DNA of 64,000 bases, from positions 62,001 to 126,000 of the forward strand of contig NZ_BOLP01000002.1 of NCBI RefSeq assembly GCF_016861695.1, in the 5' to 3' direction. Below, in pieces: positions 15,886-25,822 of this stretch (its first letter is position 1; every line of letters starts with the position of its first letter). A model generated the notes under the pieces. The model was not told the origin of the DNA and made no database searches. It saw nothing but the letters and a program-made list of their open reading frames with translations. The translations under genes and the position numbers were made by a program. The stretch comes from Levilactobacillus andaensis (lineage in GTDB: Bacteria; Bacillota; Bacilli; Lactobacillales; Lactobacillaceae).

Positions 15886-16683
15886 TTAGTTCGTTGCTTG
15901 CCACAAATATTTCGCATCTAACTCATGGTCAAACGACGTTAAAATCTTTGGCCCGTTGTCAGTCACGACTAGGGTGTGTTCGTACTGACAGCTCAAACTA
16001 CCATCAATGGTCCGAATCGTCCAACCATCATCAGCGGGATCACTACAGCCCCAGTCGCCCACGTTGATCATGGGTTCGATGGTGATGGTCATACCGGCTT
16101 TTAACCGCGTGCCGTGACCTGCTCGACCGTAGTGCGGAACGTCTGGATCTTCATGCATGGTCGGCCCGATGCCGTGGCCCACGTAGTCGCGCACGACACC
16201 ATAGCCCAGCTCATCTTCGGCGTAGGCTTGAATCGCATGCCCAATATCACCGATACGATTGCCGACAACGGCTTGGTCGATGCCGAGGTATAAGGATTTC
16301 AGCGTCACGTCCATTAGTTTTTGGACTTCGGCGGAAGCTTCACCGGCCACAAAGGCGTGGCAAGCATCACTAAGATAGCCGTGATAATCGATAACCGTAT
16401 CGACCTTGATCAAGTCACCCTGTTTAATCAGGATGTCCTTGCTGGGGCAACCGTGACAGATCATATCGTTGACGCTAACACAGGTCGAGTACTTGTAACC
16501 TTCAAAGTTCAGCTCTCCTGGCGTGGCGTCGTGGTCGATAATGTATTGGTAAGAAAAATGGTCGATATCCCAAGTCGTGATTCCGGGCTTGATGTAATCG
16601 GCTAATGCGTGAAAGAGGCCAGCTAAAATGTCGCCAGCCGCCTGCATCCCGTTGATTTCACGGGCTGATTTTAGAGTAATCAT
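15886..16683 (-). CDS. map: Methionine aminopeptidase, type I
   Basis: 265 residues, full length for bacterial type Ia enzymes. The five metal ligands of the pita-bread fold are all visible: Asp in VDTVIDYHG, Asp in SDACHAF, His in GHGIG, Glu in TIEPMIN, and Glu in QYEHT. The substrate-pocket histidine is in CHGCPS. It removes the initiator methionine from new proteins in the cytosol. AGGAGG precedes the ATG. Unlike the common layout it is not next to adk/secY or infA, so in this lineage it is free-standing. nudC lies upstream on the same strand. Confidence 0.95.
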   Translation of the reverse strand: MITLKSAREINGMQAAGDILAGLFHALADYIKPGITTWDIDHFSYQYIIDHDATPGELNFEGYKYSTCVSVNDMICHGCPSKDILIKQGDLIKVDTVIDYHGYLSDACHAFVAGEASAEVQKLMDVTLKSLYLGIDQAVVGNRIGDIGHAIQAYAEDELGYGVVRDYVGHGIGPTMHEDPDVPHYGRAGHGTRLKAGMTITIEPMINVGDWGCSDPADDGWTIRTIDGSLSCQYEHTLVVTDNGPKILTSFDHELDAKYLWQATN

Positions 16684-16757
16684 AGTGTTCCTCCTGAATG
16701 GTCATTGTATTTGATTTTAGTATACCTTACCTGATTGAAAATAAAAGTTCCGCTAGT

Positions 16758-17582
16758 CTATGCTTTTGCGTTCCGGAAAGCCTGACGCATCTCCCAGGCT
16801 AAAATAAACTTGGCGCCATCATCGGGCATATTGTTGCGGTCGAACCATTTGGCCTGTGACAGCTCGTCATGTTCCAGTTGGATGGTTTCTTTATGATCAA
16901 GTTCCGCGAAGAAACCCATGAGCAATGATTCAGAAAAGGCCCAGGGTTGGCTGCCGTAGTAGCGAATATTATGAATGTCTAAGCCCACCTCTTCATGAAC
17001 CTCACGCCGCACGGCATCTTCGAGGGTCTCCCCAATTTCAACGAAGCCGGAGATCAGGGTGTAGGGTTGATAACCCGTTAAGTATTTCGTCAGCAGAATC
17101 TTATCGCCACTGGTGACCCCAACCACAACGACTGGCGAAATTCGGGGATAGATTTTCTGTCCACACTGCGGACAATCCATGGCGCGTTCCTGCTGGTCGG
17201 GAACCGTGGTATGCCCACACCGACCGCAAAATTGGTTGGTTTCATACCACCAACCTAAGTGTGCGGCGGTCGCACCAGCGTAGCCCAGCCAAGTCGGCGT
17301 AAAATTTCGAAAGGCGCGGGCGTTGGCATATTGGTAATCGGCATTGGGTGTGACCTTAGCCGCCACCAAGTAAAACGCCGTCTGGTCGATTTGGAAGAGA
17401 TACGTCATCTGATCTGGCGTTAATTGCCATTTGGCCGTGGCTTCCTGAAATGTCGGTAGCGTACGTTCTTGGTACATCACGACTTGACGGTCGTTGTAAA
17501 TAACAACATAGTCATCAGCGCGTGGTGCCCGCCGTTGTTCATAGTGATTATCGAATACTTTGGGAGCAATGTCTTGAAACAT
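16758..17582 (-). CDS. nudC: NADH/NAD pyrophosphatase or RNA deNADding Nudix enzyme
   Basis: 274 residues. A four-cysteine zinc ribbon (FCGRCG and CPQCG) precedes the Nudix domain, as in NudC. The Nudix box reads GFVEIGETLEDAVRREVHEE, with all of GX5EX7REUXEE present. The SQPWAFSESL motif just after it is the NudC-specific signature for NAD(H). It hydrolyses NAD(H) to NMN(H) and AMP and in other bacteria removes NAD caps from RNA. ATG at 17582 chosen as the first start that keeps the N-terminal domain; the ribosome binding site is weak. Confidence 0.93.
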   Translation of the reverse strand: MFQDIAPKVFDNHYEQRRAPRADDYVVIYNDRQVVMYQERTLPTFQEATAKWQLTPDQMTYLFQIDQTAFYLVAAKVTPNADYQYANARAFRNFTPTWLGYAGATAAHLGWWYETNQFCGRCGHTTVPDQQERAMDCPQCGQKIYPRISPVVVVGVTSGDKILLTKYLTGYQPYTLISGFVEIGETLEDAVRREVHEEVGLDIHNIRYYGSQPWAFSESLLMGFFAELDHKETIQLEHDELSQAKWFDRNNMPDDGAKFILAWEMRQAFRNAKA

Positions 17583-17681
17583 GTTCTGACCAGCTTTCTT
17601 GATTTTAACGAGTAGTGAAACCGTAGCTTGATTTTACACCTTTATAGCGTGAAAGACAGACTGTCTTAAGGCCGACAACGC

Positions 17682-17712
17682 AAAAAGAGTCACTACATCA
17701 AGTAATGACCCC
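17682..17712 (-). terminator. Terminator after the giant secreted phosphohydrolase
   Basis: Minus-strand GTCATTAC and GTAGTGAC pair with one G-U, followed by five T. Confidence 0.87.
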
Positions 17713-17735
17713 CTTTACTCTCTATTCTAACTGAT

Positions 17736-20700
17736 TTACTTTACTAAAGCATGACTAGCAGTGACGTAGCCGCCAGCAACTCGGTAGTGGAGAACACCCT
17801 TGCTAGAGTAATCCCAACCGGTTACCTTGAGTACTGTCTTCGCTGAAACTGAGTGGAGCTTGTGCTTGAAGTTAACATCACGGTAAAGATTAATGCTCTG
17901 CTTTACAGTGACTGTCGTTGGCTTCGTGTGCTTCCCCGTTTGAACGTCCTGCTTGTTCGCTGAAACATACTGTTTATTGGTTAATTGGAAACTGTATTTC
18001 CCATTTTGACGGACAATTCGTTTCACCTTTAACACTTGGCCCTGACGGTAATGGTGCTTCGTCTTACCAGCTAGTTTACCGTTACTGTAAGCATTGAGTC
18101 CCTTGACATTGATCACCGTGATGGTCTTAGTTGCCTTGGTATAATCGGCCGACTGAACGTACTTGGAACTAGCCGTGATATACCCCGTCTTGCCATAACT
18201 CTTCGACTTCTTGTTCATGTCGCGAACATGATAGCGTAAATGGCCGGCTTTAGACTTAGTCGTTCCCAAGACCTTAAACTGTGGTTGGTGCATCTGTGCT
18301 TGTTGACGATAAGCGACAATCCGACCTGCTTTGGAGAAGTCTGGTTTACGGTAAAGTGCCATCCCCTTAACTGCGGTAACGACTGCTGGCGTTGACTTCT
18401 TGTGCGCTGACGTTGTCGTCGTTGGCTTGGAAGTATCTACTGTTGTCGTTGGCTTCGTCGTCGATGTTGAATTTGTTGGTGCAGTTGGTTTTGGTGATGG
18501 CGTTGGTTTGCTTGGTTCTGTTGGCTTCGTTGGTGGTGTTGGCTTGCCTACGCCAGTTCCACCACCTGTTTGTCCGCCGCCTTGGCCACCGTTACCACCA
18601 GGAATCGTTTGTGGATGCTTGTTAGCCACTAAATTTACCGCATCCACTTCCTTGCCGTCTGGATCACGCGTCACAATCTTCATTGCTTGGTCGTTAACTT
18701 CGGCCGTTAAATAAACTTTTTGATTCTTGTCCTTTTCATCTTGCTTGAAGGCCCAAGCTTCCGGTTCGTTTGGCAAGATATCATACGTCTTGTCCCCAGT
18801 ATGACCGGCTGCTAGGTATGTGGTCCCTTTGGTTGCATTCTCTTTGTTATCAAAGAGCTTCTTCGTCCGACCATAAGAATGATCATGACCACTGAAGACA
18901 ATATCGATACCTAATTCGTCACAGACTGGTGGTAACATTTTCCGGAACATCGTTGACTCAGAGTCTGATGGGTTCTTGTTGTATGGTGGTTGATGGGTCG
19001 CAACGATTTTCCACGTCTTGTTGGAAGAACGCATGTCTTGTCGAAGCCAATCCATTTCCTGCTTCATCTCATCAACGTTGTTGGTCCACCCCACGGAAGC
19101 AATGTGCATGTTACCATAGTCAACAGAGAATGTACCCTTTCTATTAACCGGTGCCCCGTTATGACCTGGTGTTCCAAGCATTGCTGTAGCTTTACTTCCG
19201 TCATCCCCCATGTACTCATGGTTTCCTAAGACATGGATCATATCTAAGGAATCATAAACGGGATGCTTATCAAACATTTGCGACGTAATATCAGCTTCAT
19301 TGAAGACGGCTTGGTCATCGTTGAAATCACCGACATGTAGCGCAAAGTCTGGTTTATGTTCATCCGTTTCCAGTCGTTCAATAATCTTATCAAAGTCATC
19401 TAGTTGTGCTGCATTACTGACCTGTGTGTCACCAAAGATATTAAATTTCAACTGCTTACTATCCGTTAACGTCTTAAAATGACGCGGCGCAGACCATTTT
19501 TCACCATTGCCGACACGGAAAGTGTATTCGGTTCCCGGCTTCAAATCCTTAGCAGTCACACTATTTACACTAATCGCCTTACTATCGCTGACGTAGGTAA
19601 ATGTCTTCTGCTCACCTTTATAATCCTTAAAGGCTTTTTCTTTCTTATCTGCGTAATCCTTAGTAGGCGCAATTTGCATAATTGCTGCTTGCTTTCCTAC
19701 GATTGGATTAGAGAACCACGTAATCGTCTTTTGCGTCGTCGGATCTTGAGTTGATCCCGTCAGCAGGTTAGAAGGGGTGTCTGATTTTTCCGGCGTAAAT
19801 GCTTGAGCCGGCGTTGGGAAGCTGCTATGACTCCCAATGGCCGCAGTCAACGTGAACTTTCCAGGCTTTTCGGTTAACTTATCGCTCTTAAGTCGACCTT
19901 GACTATCAGTCTTGCCCGCTTCAACCGTCTTGCCATCTGCCGTCTTCATCATCACTACTGCGCCACCAACAGCTTTGTTATGCGCATCAGTTACCGTTAA
20001 ACTGCCCGCTGCGCCAACAATCATTTGACCAAGCTTCATTTGATAACTGGCCGCAATATTGATGTTAGTTGGCTTCGAGGCAAAGCTGCTCAGCATATCT
20101 GCATTGTTACTCGAGTCGGTAAACTCAACAGTTCCCTTGGTTAATTGCACGATGAGCTTAGCATCGGCCTCAGTCTCTGTTGGCACATCTAAGGTCACAT
20201 GCGCTAGTGACTTATTGGTCCCCTTACCCTTGCTGTTATCTTTAATGTGCAGCTTTAAAATTCCAGTGTTTTTATCATACTCAAAAGTATTGTCCTTAGA
20301 GTCGCCAGCAAACTTAACGTCCTTGACCGGGAAGTCTTTTCCGACGTTAATGGTGAACTCACCCGATTTAACTTTGGCCAAATTCTCTGCCATGATGTCA
20401 AAACCAATCGTACTACCCAGGTTAGCCGATGCGTTCTTAGCAACTTCTAAACTGATTCCAGTTTGGTTATTCGTATGAACTTCAAAGTAAGCATCCTTGT
20501 CCGTCCGGTTGCCAAACTTATCGTACACGGATACCTTAACGTGGTGCGTTCCGTTAGCGTACTGGTACCCCTTTAACGTAAACGTGCCGTCCGGATCAAA
20601 GGTGTACTTGGTGCTGTCGCTGGTCATGTCTTGACCATCAATGTAGATTTTGTTCTTTTCCCAATCAATACCAGTCATGTTGGGGTCATCTTGGTCATCA

Positions 20701-22796
20701 TGCACCTTGGTCGTAATTGTAATATTTCCGTCCTTAAACGTTTTCCCATCAACGGAAATATTATCGACAATCGGACTCTTTAAGTCATCAACGTTAGCGC
20801 CATAGACTGCACGGATATTGTCGACGTAGATACTCCCCTTAGTCTGTGGTGACCCACCTGGATTACCAGACTTCAATGCCATCATGCGGACAACTTGTTT
20901 AGGGAACGTGGCGTATGGCCCCTGATAACTAGCTGGCACTTCGGCTTCTACATACTTCCAGCCCGTCCAGTCAATCCCCGTCTTTTGATCAGTAAAGTTA
21001 AGCGGCTTAGGTGTTCCCTTACCATCATAGATTTGACTTCTTAACCAATATCCTTTGGCCTCTGGCGTTGCGTAAACCCACATGCCGATTGCAGTTGGGC
21101 TACCTGGAATTTCTTTCTTAACTTCTGGACCAGCATAGGCACCCAAAGTCGTTCCTTTTTGTCCAGTCGTGAAGTCAAATTTAACTTCCATGGCGTGGTC
21201 GCCAAAGCGAACCTGGCCATCTTCTGGACTCGCCAGTGAAAGACTATTGTCTTCTCCCCGACCTGAACCACTGACTTTCCAATCATCCAGTCCCTTTTCA
21301 AAATCATACAGAACAACTGGCAACTGCCCAATCTGAACTTCTAACGATTCAGAAATCTTAGTTCCAGTGACCGTTGCTGTAATGGTCCCCTTAGCATGCT
21401 TGCCAGCCGTATGTAACTGGTTTTTGTCATCAATCGTCCCTAATTCCGCAGGTAGCTGCCAATCAAGGTCACCGGCTTTTAATGTCACATCGCGTCCTTT
21501 ATATCGAGCAGTCATTCCTAATGAAGCTGTAGAATCAGTCTTCAAACTCAGCTTCTTGTTTAAGAATTCAATCGTATCTGGCGTCGCAACCGTTACCGTT
21601 GCCTGACCAACCGTCTTTCCGTCATGGACTAAATTAGCGGTCGCATCACCGGTTTTACCATTCGATTTAAACGCACCAGTCTTGGCATCGATCTCACCTA
21701 AGTTCTTATCTTGCAGCGACCAAGTGGCATCAGCCGGTAATTCTGCATCATAGCCGGCCTTGTCGACCCCTTTGGCTACGAAGTTGATCGTTGACTCCGG
21801 TGTATATACTTGGTCCTTAGGCGACACCTGAGCCCGGTCAAATGTGTGGTCCGATTTTTCAGTCGTCGTAATCAACCAACTGTTAGCGACTTTCCGTTCT
21901 TCACCATCAGAAGGCTTGTTCTTTAAGCTTAAATCCTTATCTCCAGGGGTCCGTGACAGATAAGTTGCGGAGCCACCACCATCGAGGTTAAGGGCATCAA
22001 CGGCACCTTGGTCCTTCATGGTTTCTGCTAATTCAGACGTTTTCATCCCATTTGAGTATGGCGCCTGCTTACCGTCGACTGTGACAAAGAAAACTGACCC
22101 ATCCTGGCGAATACCCACGGCACTCCGCGCAGCAAAGTTATCGCCATATTGCGTCAGGCCCGTTTGAACAACGCCTTGCTTCACCAAGATGCCCAAACCA
22201 CCAAGGGCTTGTTGTAAGTCGCCCTTCACGGCATCATATTGACCTTGATCGCCAATCATGGCCTCACCATTCTTCTTGACCCCAAAGAAGGCTTCACCAC
22301 TATTCGCTTTAGCCGCATGAATTTCAACACCATCCTTAACGACGCTCCCAGATGGTTCACCGGTTCCCATGTTAAAGAAGTCCGCGTTAAGTCCGGCCAC
22401 TACTTGATGCCCATTTTTGATGGCAGCCTCGGCTTCACCACGAACAGTCTGTAGACCAATTCCTTTGCCGTCATCCATTGTCCCGGCGTATAAGCCAGCC
22501 GTCTTATCCTTTAAATCGACCGATACAGAATGCATGACCGTGCGATCACCGGCCGTGTTCTTGTAGGTCACCTTGGTTTCTTTGATTCCTGAAGCCAGTT
22601 GATCACCAGTCTGTTCAATGGTATTTCCCTTAACGTCTACTGCTTTGGCAGCTTCATCTTGGGCCTTAGCTGCCACCTGACTTGCCAAAACTTGATGGGT
22701 CATACTCGTTTGCGCGTGAGCCACCGGTGTCAGCAATGGCATCAATACTAGGGCAGTTGCGAGTGTTGCTCGTAATTGTCTTCCTCGGGTAGTCAT
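17736..22796 (-). CDS. Giant secreted phosphodiester glycosidase / metallophosphoesterase with wall-binding repeats
   Basis: 1686 residues. A signal peptide (1-28, ending AHA) is followed by a NAGPA-like phosphodiester glycosidase domain (about 60-310; DALNLDGGGSATYL). Then come Ig-like segments, a carbohydrate-binding-like beta domain (about 495-665), a cohesin-like domain (about 780-925) and a small carboxypeptidase-regulatory-like domain. A purple-acid-phosphatase N-terminal FN3 and phosphoesterase domain follows (about 1000-1400; FGDTQVS, HVGDFND, LGNHEYMG, ATHQPPY, SGHDHSYG). After a Gly- and Pro/Thr-rich linker, three SH3-like repeats end the protein, probably for wall binding; no LPXTG is seen. 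The domain order recalls Bacillus YvnB. It may uncover and remove phosphate on glycans or teichoic acids (inference). Confidence 0.88.
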   Translation of the reverse strand: MTTRGRQLRATLATALVLMPLLTPVAHAQTSMTHQVLASQVAAKAQDEAAKAVDVKGNTIEQTGDQLASGIKETKVTYKNTAGDRTVMHSVSVDLKDKTAGLYAGTMDDGKGIGLQTVRGEAEAAIKNGHQVVAGLNADFFNMGTGEPSGSVVKDGVEIHAAKANSGEAFFGVKKNGEAMIGDQGQYDAVKGDLQQALGGLGILVKQGVVQTGLTQYGDNFAARSAVGIRQDGSVFFVTVDGKQAPYSNGMKTSELAETMKDQGAVDALNLDGGGSATYLSRTPGDKDLSLKNKPSDGEERKVANSWLITTTEKSDHTFDRAQVSPKDQVYTPESTINFVAKGVDKAGYDAELPADATWSLQDKNLGEIDAKTGAFKSNGKTGDATANLVHDGKTVGQATVTVATPDTIEFLNKKLSLKTDSTASLGMTARYKGRDVTLKAGDLDWQLPAELGTIDDKNQLHTAGKHAKGTITATVTGTKISESLEVQIGQLPVVLYDFEKGLDDWKVSGSGRGEDNSLSLASPEDGQVRFGDHAMEVKFDFTTGQKGTTLGAYAGPEVKKEIPGSPTAIGMWVYATPEAKGYWLRSQIYDGKGTPKPLNFTDQKTGIDWTGWKYVEAEVPASYQGPYATFPKQVVRMMALKSGNPGGSPQTKGSIYVDNIRAVYGANVDDLKSPIVDNISVDGKTFKDGNITITTKVHDDQDDPNMTGIDWEKNKIYIDGQDMTSDSTKYTFDPDGTFTLKGYQYANGTHHVKVSVYDKFGNRTDKDAYFEVHTNNQTGISLEVAKNASANLGSTIGFDIMAENLAKVKSGEFTINVGKDFPVKDVKFAGDSKDNTFEYDKNTGILKLHIKDNSKGKGTNKSLAHVTLDVPTETEADAKLIVQLTKGTVEFTDSSNNADMLSSFASKPTNINIAASYQMKLGQMIVGAAGSLTVTDAHNKAVGGAVVMMKTADGKTVEAGKTDSQGRLKSDKLTEKPGKFTLTAAIGSHSSFPTPAQAFTPEKSDTPSNLLTGSTQDPTTQKTITWFSNPIVGKQAAIMQIAPTKDYADKKEKAFKDYKGEQKTFTYVSDSKAISVNSVTAKDLKPGTEYTFRVGNGEKWSAPRHFKTLTDSKQLKFNIFGDTQVSNAAQLDDFDKIIERLETDEHKPDFALHVGDFNDDQAVFNEADITSQMFDKHPVYDSLDMIHVLGNHEYMGDDGSKATAMLGTPGHNGAPVNRKGTFSVDYGNMHIASVGWTNNVDEMKQEMDWLRQDMRSSNKTWKIVATHQPPYNKNPSDSESTMFRKMLPPVCDELGIDIVFSGHDHSYGRTKKLFDNKENATKGTTYLAAGHTGDKTYDILPNEPEAWAFKQDEKDKNQKVYLTAEVNDQAMKIVTRDPDGKEVDAVNLVANKHPQTIPGGNGGQGGGQTGGGTGVGKPTPPTKPTEPSKPTPSPKPTAPTNSTSTTKPTTTVDTSKPTTTTSAHKKSTPAVVTAVKGMALYRKPDFSKAGRIVAYRQQAQMHQPQFKVLGTTKSKAGHLRYHVRDMNKKSKSYGKTGYITASSKYVQSADYTKATKTITVINVKGLNAYSNGKLAGKTKHHYRQGQVLKVKRIVRQNGKYSFQLTNKQYVSANKQDVQTGKHTKPTTVTVKQSINLYRDVNFKHKLHSVSAKTVLKVTGWDYSSKGVLHYRVAGGYVTASHALVK

Positions 22797-23171
22797 CTAT
22801 ATCTCAAAATCCCTTCTGAATTTGTCTGCAGTTAAACGATTGGTCATATCGACCGCTCTATCCTCGTGCGACCGAAATAACATACTGCACAGTTTACCTG
22901 AGTTTTCATTCGAAATGGGCAACTACACTAACCCTGTACAATTCATCTACATAACCTTTACCTATTTATTAAAACGCCTATATAACAGCGGTTTCAGCAG
23001 ACGCCTTCATAATTTCCTATGTATTCTACGCGGTCAATTTTGACGTTTCTCCTATTTCACCCAACCACTCCGACCTGAATTTTCTGAAAACATATGTTAG
23101 AATCATAATCACTTGTGCTAAATCCAATTAGCCTTTCAGAAAAGAATAGCCGAAGGAGGCTTATCACTAAC
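22797..23171. other. Divergent intergenic region, 375 bp
   Basis: Lies between two genes reading outward, so it should contain both promoters. I could not pick convincing -35/-10 pairs. AAGGAGG for the rightward gene is at about 23152-23158. No small gene, repeat or hairpin was recognised. Confidence 0.5.
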
Positions 23172-24083
23172 ATGTCACTCACAAAACGAGAGGTTGGCAA
23201 TTATCTCATTGGCTTTGCCTTTGTTCTCCTCATGGTCACTGCCGCCAGTTGGCTTCATGACGCCGAAATCATCCTTCCCGAAATTGCCGCACTCACCACC
23301 GGGATGTGGATCTATCAAAACAAAACTTGGATTCGTCAACCCATCAAGATATTCCTTGCCCCATCGGGAACTGCGGTCATTGGCTTTCTGGTCAATCAAA
23401 TTGCTATTAACTACCCTGAGAAGGTCCTGTTAACGCTTGTCTTGATTCTAACCTTGCTTCGCATTTTGAACTCAACTTTAGCCCCTGCCTTCGCAACTGG
23501 ACTGTTACCCATCATTATCAACGCCACCCATTGGTCATTTATTCTTGCCATCTTTCTATTTACGGCGTTATTAATGGTCGGCGTTTTAATTCAGGGCCAC
23601 TACAAGAACCTTCCTGCGGGGCAACCCCTACGCTTCTCACACATGCTGGGTTTTAGCCTCGCCGCTCTCATCTGGGTAGTCGCTGTTTGGGCCTGCGGAT
23701 ACCCCCAAATGGCCGGCATTCCGCCCGTCTTGGTCGTCTTTTTCGAAGTTTCTCAGATGCCCAACTACTCCTTCAAAATGGCCGCCAAACAGGTTATAGC
23801 TTTAGGTGGCGCGGCAACTATTGGCGTGCTGGTTCACCTTCTGCTAGCCTCTTGGTTACTGACCACACTGATCAGCTTGCCCTTAGTCTTTGTTTTATTA
23901 CAATTCTTGCATATCAAATTACCCGCTGCTTACGCTTTCCCACTATTAGCATTGGTTTTACCAACTAACATGTTCAATCGCCTACCGCTATCCGCGTTTT
24001 TAGCGGCCACCTTCTTTCTCGGCGCCGTAGTGGGCTACCGCCAGCTACAGAGCCGCTTACAAATCACTACCGAGAACGACTAG
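23172..24083 (+). CDS. Polytopic membrane protein of unknown function
   Basis: About 303 residues from the ATG at 23172, preferred to an upstream GTG because AAGGAGG lies before it. Eight to ten transmembrane helices are expected; between them are short polar loops and no long soluble domain. The pattern of paired hydrophobic helices and the conserved-looking APSGTA stretch suggests a transporter or an HPP/FUSC-like inner-membrane family, but I do not recognise a diagnostic motif. It is closed by its own terminator ahead of uppP. Confidence 0.72.
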   Translation: MSLTKREVGNYLIGFAFVLLMVTAASWLHDAEIILPEIAALTTGMWIYQNKTWIRQPIKIFLAPSGTAVIGFLVNQIAINYPEKVLLTLVLILTLLRILNSTLAPAFATGLLPIIINATHWSFILAIFLFTALLMVGVLIQGHYKNLPAGQPLRFSHMLGFSLAALIWVVAVWACGYPQMAGIPPVLVVFFEVSQMPNYSFKMAAKQVIALGGAATIGVLVHLLLASWLLTTLISLPLVFVLLQFLHIKLPAAYAFPLLALVLPTNMFNRLPLSAFLAATFFLGAVVGYRQLQSRLQITTEND

Positions 24084-24089
24084 CACAAG

Positions 24090-24124
24090 CGACCACCGTA
24101 CAACGTTTACGGTAGTCGTTTTAA
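24090..24124 (+). terminator. Terminator before uppP
   Basis: CGACCACCGTA and TACGGTAGTCG pair with one mismatch, followed by a T-rich tail. Confidence 0.8.
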
Positions 24125-24221
24125 TTTACAGAGATTTTACACAAACGTGACGTCTTCTACACAGTCATTACCTATGATTGGAGTTACTTACTTCATCTTG
24201 CATTTGCAAAGGAGACTCGCC

Positions 24222-25049
24222 GTGTTAGAAATCATTAAAGCCGTCATTCTCGGCATCGTCGAAGGAATTACTGAGTTTCTGCCAATCAGCTCCACCGGTC
24301 ACCTTTACTTGGCCGATGAATTCGTTAAATTAAATGAATCGACTGCCTTCATCAATATGTTCATGGTGGTCATTCAGCTAGGGGCAATTCTGGCCGTTCT
24401 GGTGCTCTACTTCAACAAACTCAATCCGTGGGCACCTGGTAAAGACCACCTTGAACGCAGTCAGACTTGGACGCTATGGTTCAAGGTTATTGTCGCCGTT
24501 CTGCCTTCAGTCATTGTCGGCCTGCCCTTGAATGACTGGATGGATGCCCACCTGACCAGTTGGCAAGTGATCTCTGCCACGCTGATTATCTATGGAATTC
24601 TCTTCATTGTGATTGAAAACTTCAATCGCAAGAGACAGCCGCGTTTCACGGCTCTCAATCAGATTTCTTATAAATTGGCCTTAGTGATTGGTCTCTTCCA
24701 GGTACTCTCACTGGTTCCCGGGACGTCTCGCTCTGGGGCAACCATCTTGGGTGCTATCCTCATTGGTGCCTCACGTTACGTGGCTACTGAATTCTCATTT
24801 TTCTTGGCCATTCCAACCATGTTTGGTGCATCACTACTTAAGGTTTTAAAATACTTTGTTAGTGGTAATACCTTCAACGGAAGCGAACTCGTGGTCCTGC
24901 TCACCGGTGTCGTGGTCTCGTTCGTGGTGGCCTACCTATCGATCAAGTTCCTGCTGAATTACATTCGAAATAATGACTTTAAACCCTTCGGTTGGTACCG
25001 AATCGGCTTGGGAATTATCGTGATCAGTTACTTCGGATTAATACGTTGA
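24222..25049 (+). CDS. uppP: Undecaprenyl-diphosphatase (bacitracin resistance)
   Basis: 275 residues from the GTG at 24222, which has AAAGGAGA 7 bp upstream and gives the normal family length; an earlier in-frame start would add a poor N-terminus. The two catalytic blocks are present: [15 protein letters not shown] and [11 protein letters not shown]. About eight membrane helices. It dephosphorylates undecaprenyl pyrophosphate to recycle the lipid carrier for peptidoglycan and teichoic acids, and extra copies raise bacitracin resistance. It stands alone between terminators. Confidence 0.96.
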   Translation: MLEIIKAVILGIVEGITEFLPISSTGHLYLADEFVKLNESTAFINMFMVVIQLGAILAVLVLYFNKLNPWAPGKDHLERSQTWTLWFKVIVAVLPSVIVGLPLNDWMDAHLTSWQVISATLIIYGILFIVIENFNRKRQPRFTALNQISYKLALVIGLFQVLSLVPGTSRSGATILGAILIGASRYVATEFSFFLAIPTMFGASLLKVLKYFVSGNTFNGSELVVLLTGVVVSFVVAYLSIKFLLNYIRNNDFKPFGWYRIGLGIIVISYFGLIR

Positions 25050-25060
25050 CCTATCAATCG

Positions 25061-25098
25061 GCCTGCCGTCTTTAGAGATTGCGGGCCAATTTTTATTT
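25061..25098 (+). terminator. Terminator after uppP
   Basis: GGCCTGC and GCGGGCC pair with one G-U; T-rich tail follows. Confidence 0.7.
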
Positions 25099-25294
25099 TC
25101 CGGCGATTAATTTGCGGTTATAGTAATCAAGCCTCTAACGTACGTCATTCCGTGGTTTATAGCTTGTTTGGTACATCCACCTCACGTATAAATCTAACAG
25201 ATGTGACGCCCTTTTAACTCCCCAGTAACATGACTGCAATACTAATCGGGTATGCTAGTTAGTATTAAGAAACAAGTCAGGGAGTTATATAAAA

Positions 25295-25693
25295 ATGTCA
25301 AAACTAAAACTAAAATTTGCAACACTCTTATTACTATTCGGCTTTTCGTTCGGTATGGTCACTGACGTCACAGCTAACGTTTTACCAGAACAAACGACAA
25401 CCGCCCAAGCAGCAACGCTTTCCGCTAGTCAAAAGAAGCAAATCGCAGCAGTTAACGCTGGCCTGTCCAAGAAGCAAAAGGCCGCTAAGAACTGGATTGC
25501 TAAACGTGAATCCGGCTACCGGTACACCGCGCGTAACGGAAACTGTTACGGTCGTTACCAATTACTGAAGGCTTACTTACACGGCGACTTATCCCCAGTC
25601 AACCAAGAACGGACCGCTAACTCTTACGTTGCCGGTCGTTACGGGACTTGGACTCATGCTAAGCGTTTCTGGCAGAGTCACCACTGGTACTAA
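25295..25693 (+). CDS. Small secreted Apf-like transglycosylase-domain protein
   Basis: 132 residues: signal peptide to about residue 40 (QAA), a short lysine-rich helix, then a lysozyme-like C-terminal domain. WIAKRESGYRY supplies the catalytic-type Glu; NCYGRYQL and YVAGRYGTWTHAKRFW follow the pattern at the C-terminus of lactobacillus aggregation-promoting factors (Apf) and related muralytic proteins. LysM or coiled-coil regions found in larger relatives are missing. It probably cleaves peptidoglycan or affects cell shape and division outside the cell. AGGGAG precedes the ATG and a terminator follows. Confidence 0.85.
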   Translation: MSKLKLKFATLLLLFGFSFGMVTDVTANVLPEQTTTAQAATLSASQKKQIAAVNAGLSKKQKAAKNWIAKRESGYRYTARNGNCYGRYQLLKAYLHGDLSPVNQERTANSYVAGRYGTWTHAKRFWQSHHWY

Positions 25694-25708
25694 AGTTTAA
25701 TTGACACT

Positions 25709-25748
25709 TTCTTGGCTAACCTATTACTTAAGGGTTAGTCATTTTTTT
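25709..25748 (+). terminator. Terminator after the Apf-like gene
   Basis: GGCTAACC and GGTTAGTC pair with a G-U, followed by seven T. Confidence 0.85.
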
Positions 25749-25822
25749 CGGCTTTCATTGTTCTCCCTGCCATATTCCCGTAGACTGGAAACATAGTCTA
25801 ATTCGAGAAAGAATGGGTTACC

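Noticed and set aside
15744-16067. 107-codon frame after the AbrB-type antitoxin as a toxin gene
   Set aside because: No MazF/PemK motifs; it passes through a terminator and runs antisense into map. Only its first codons may be a relic.
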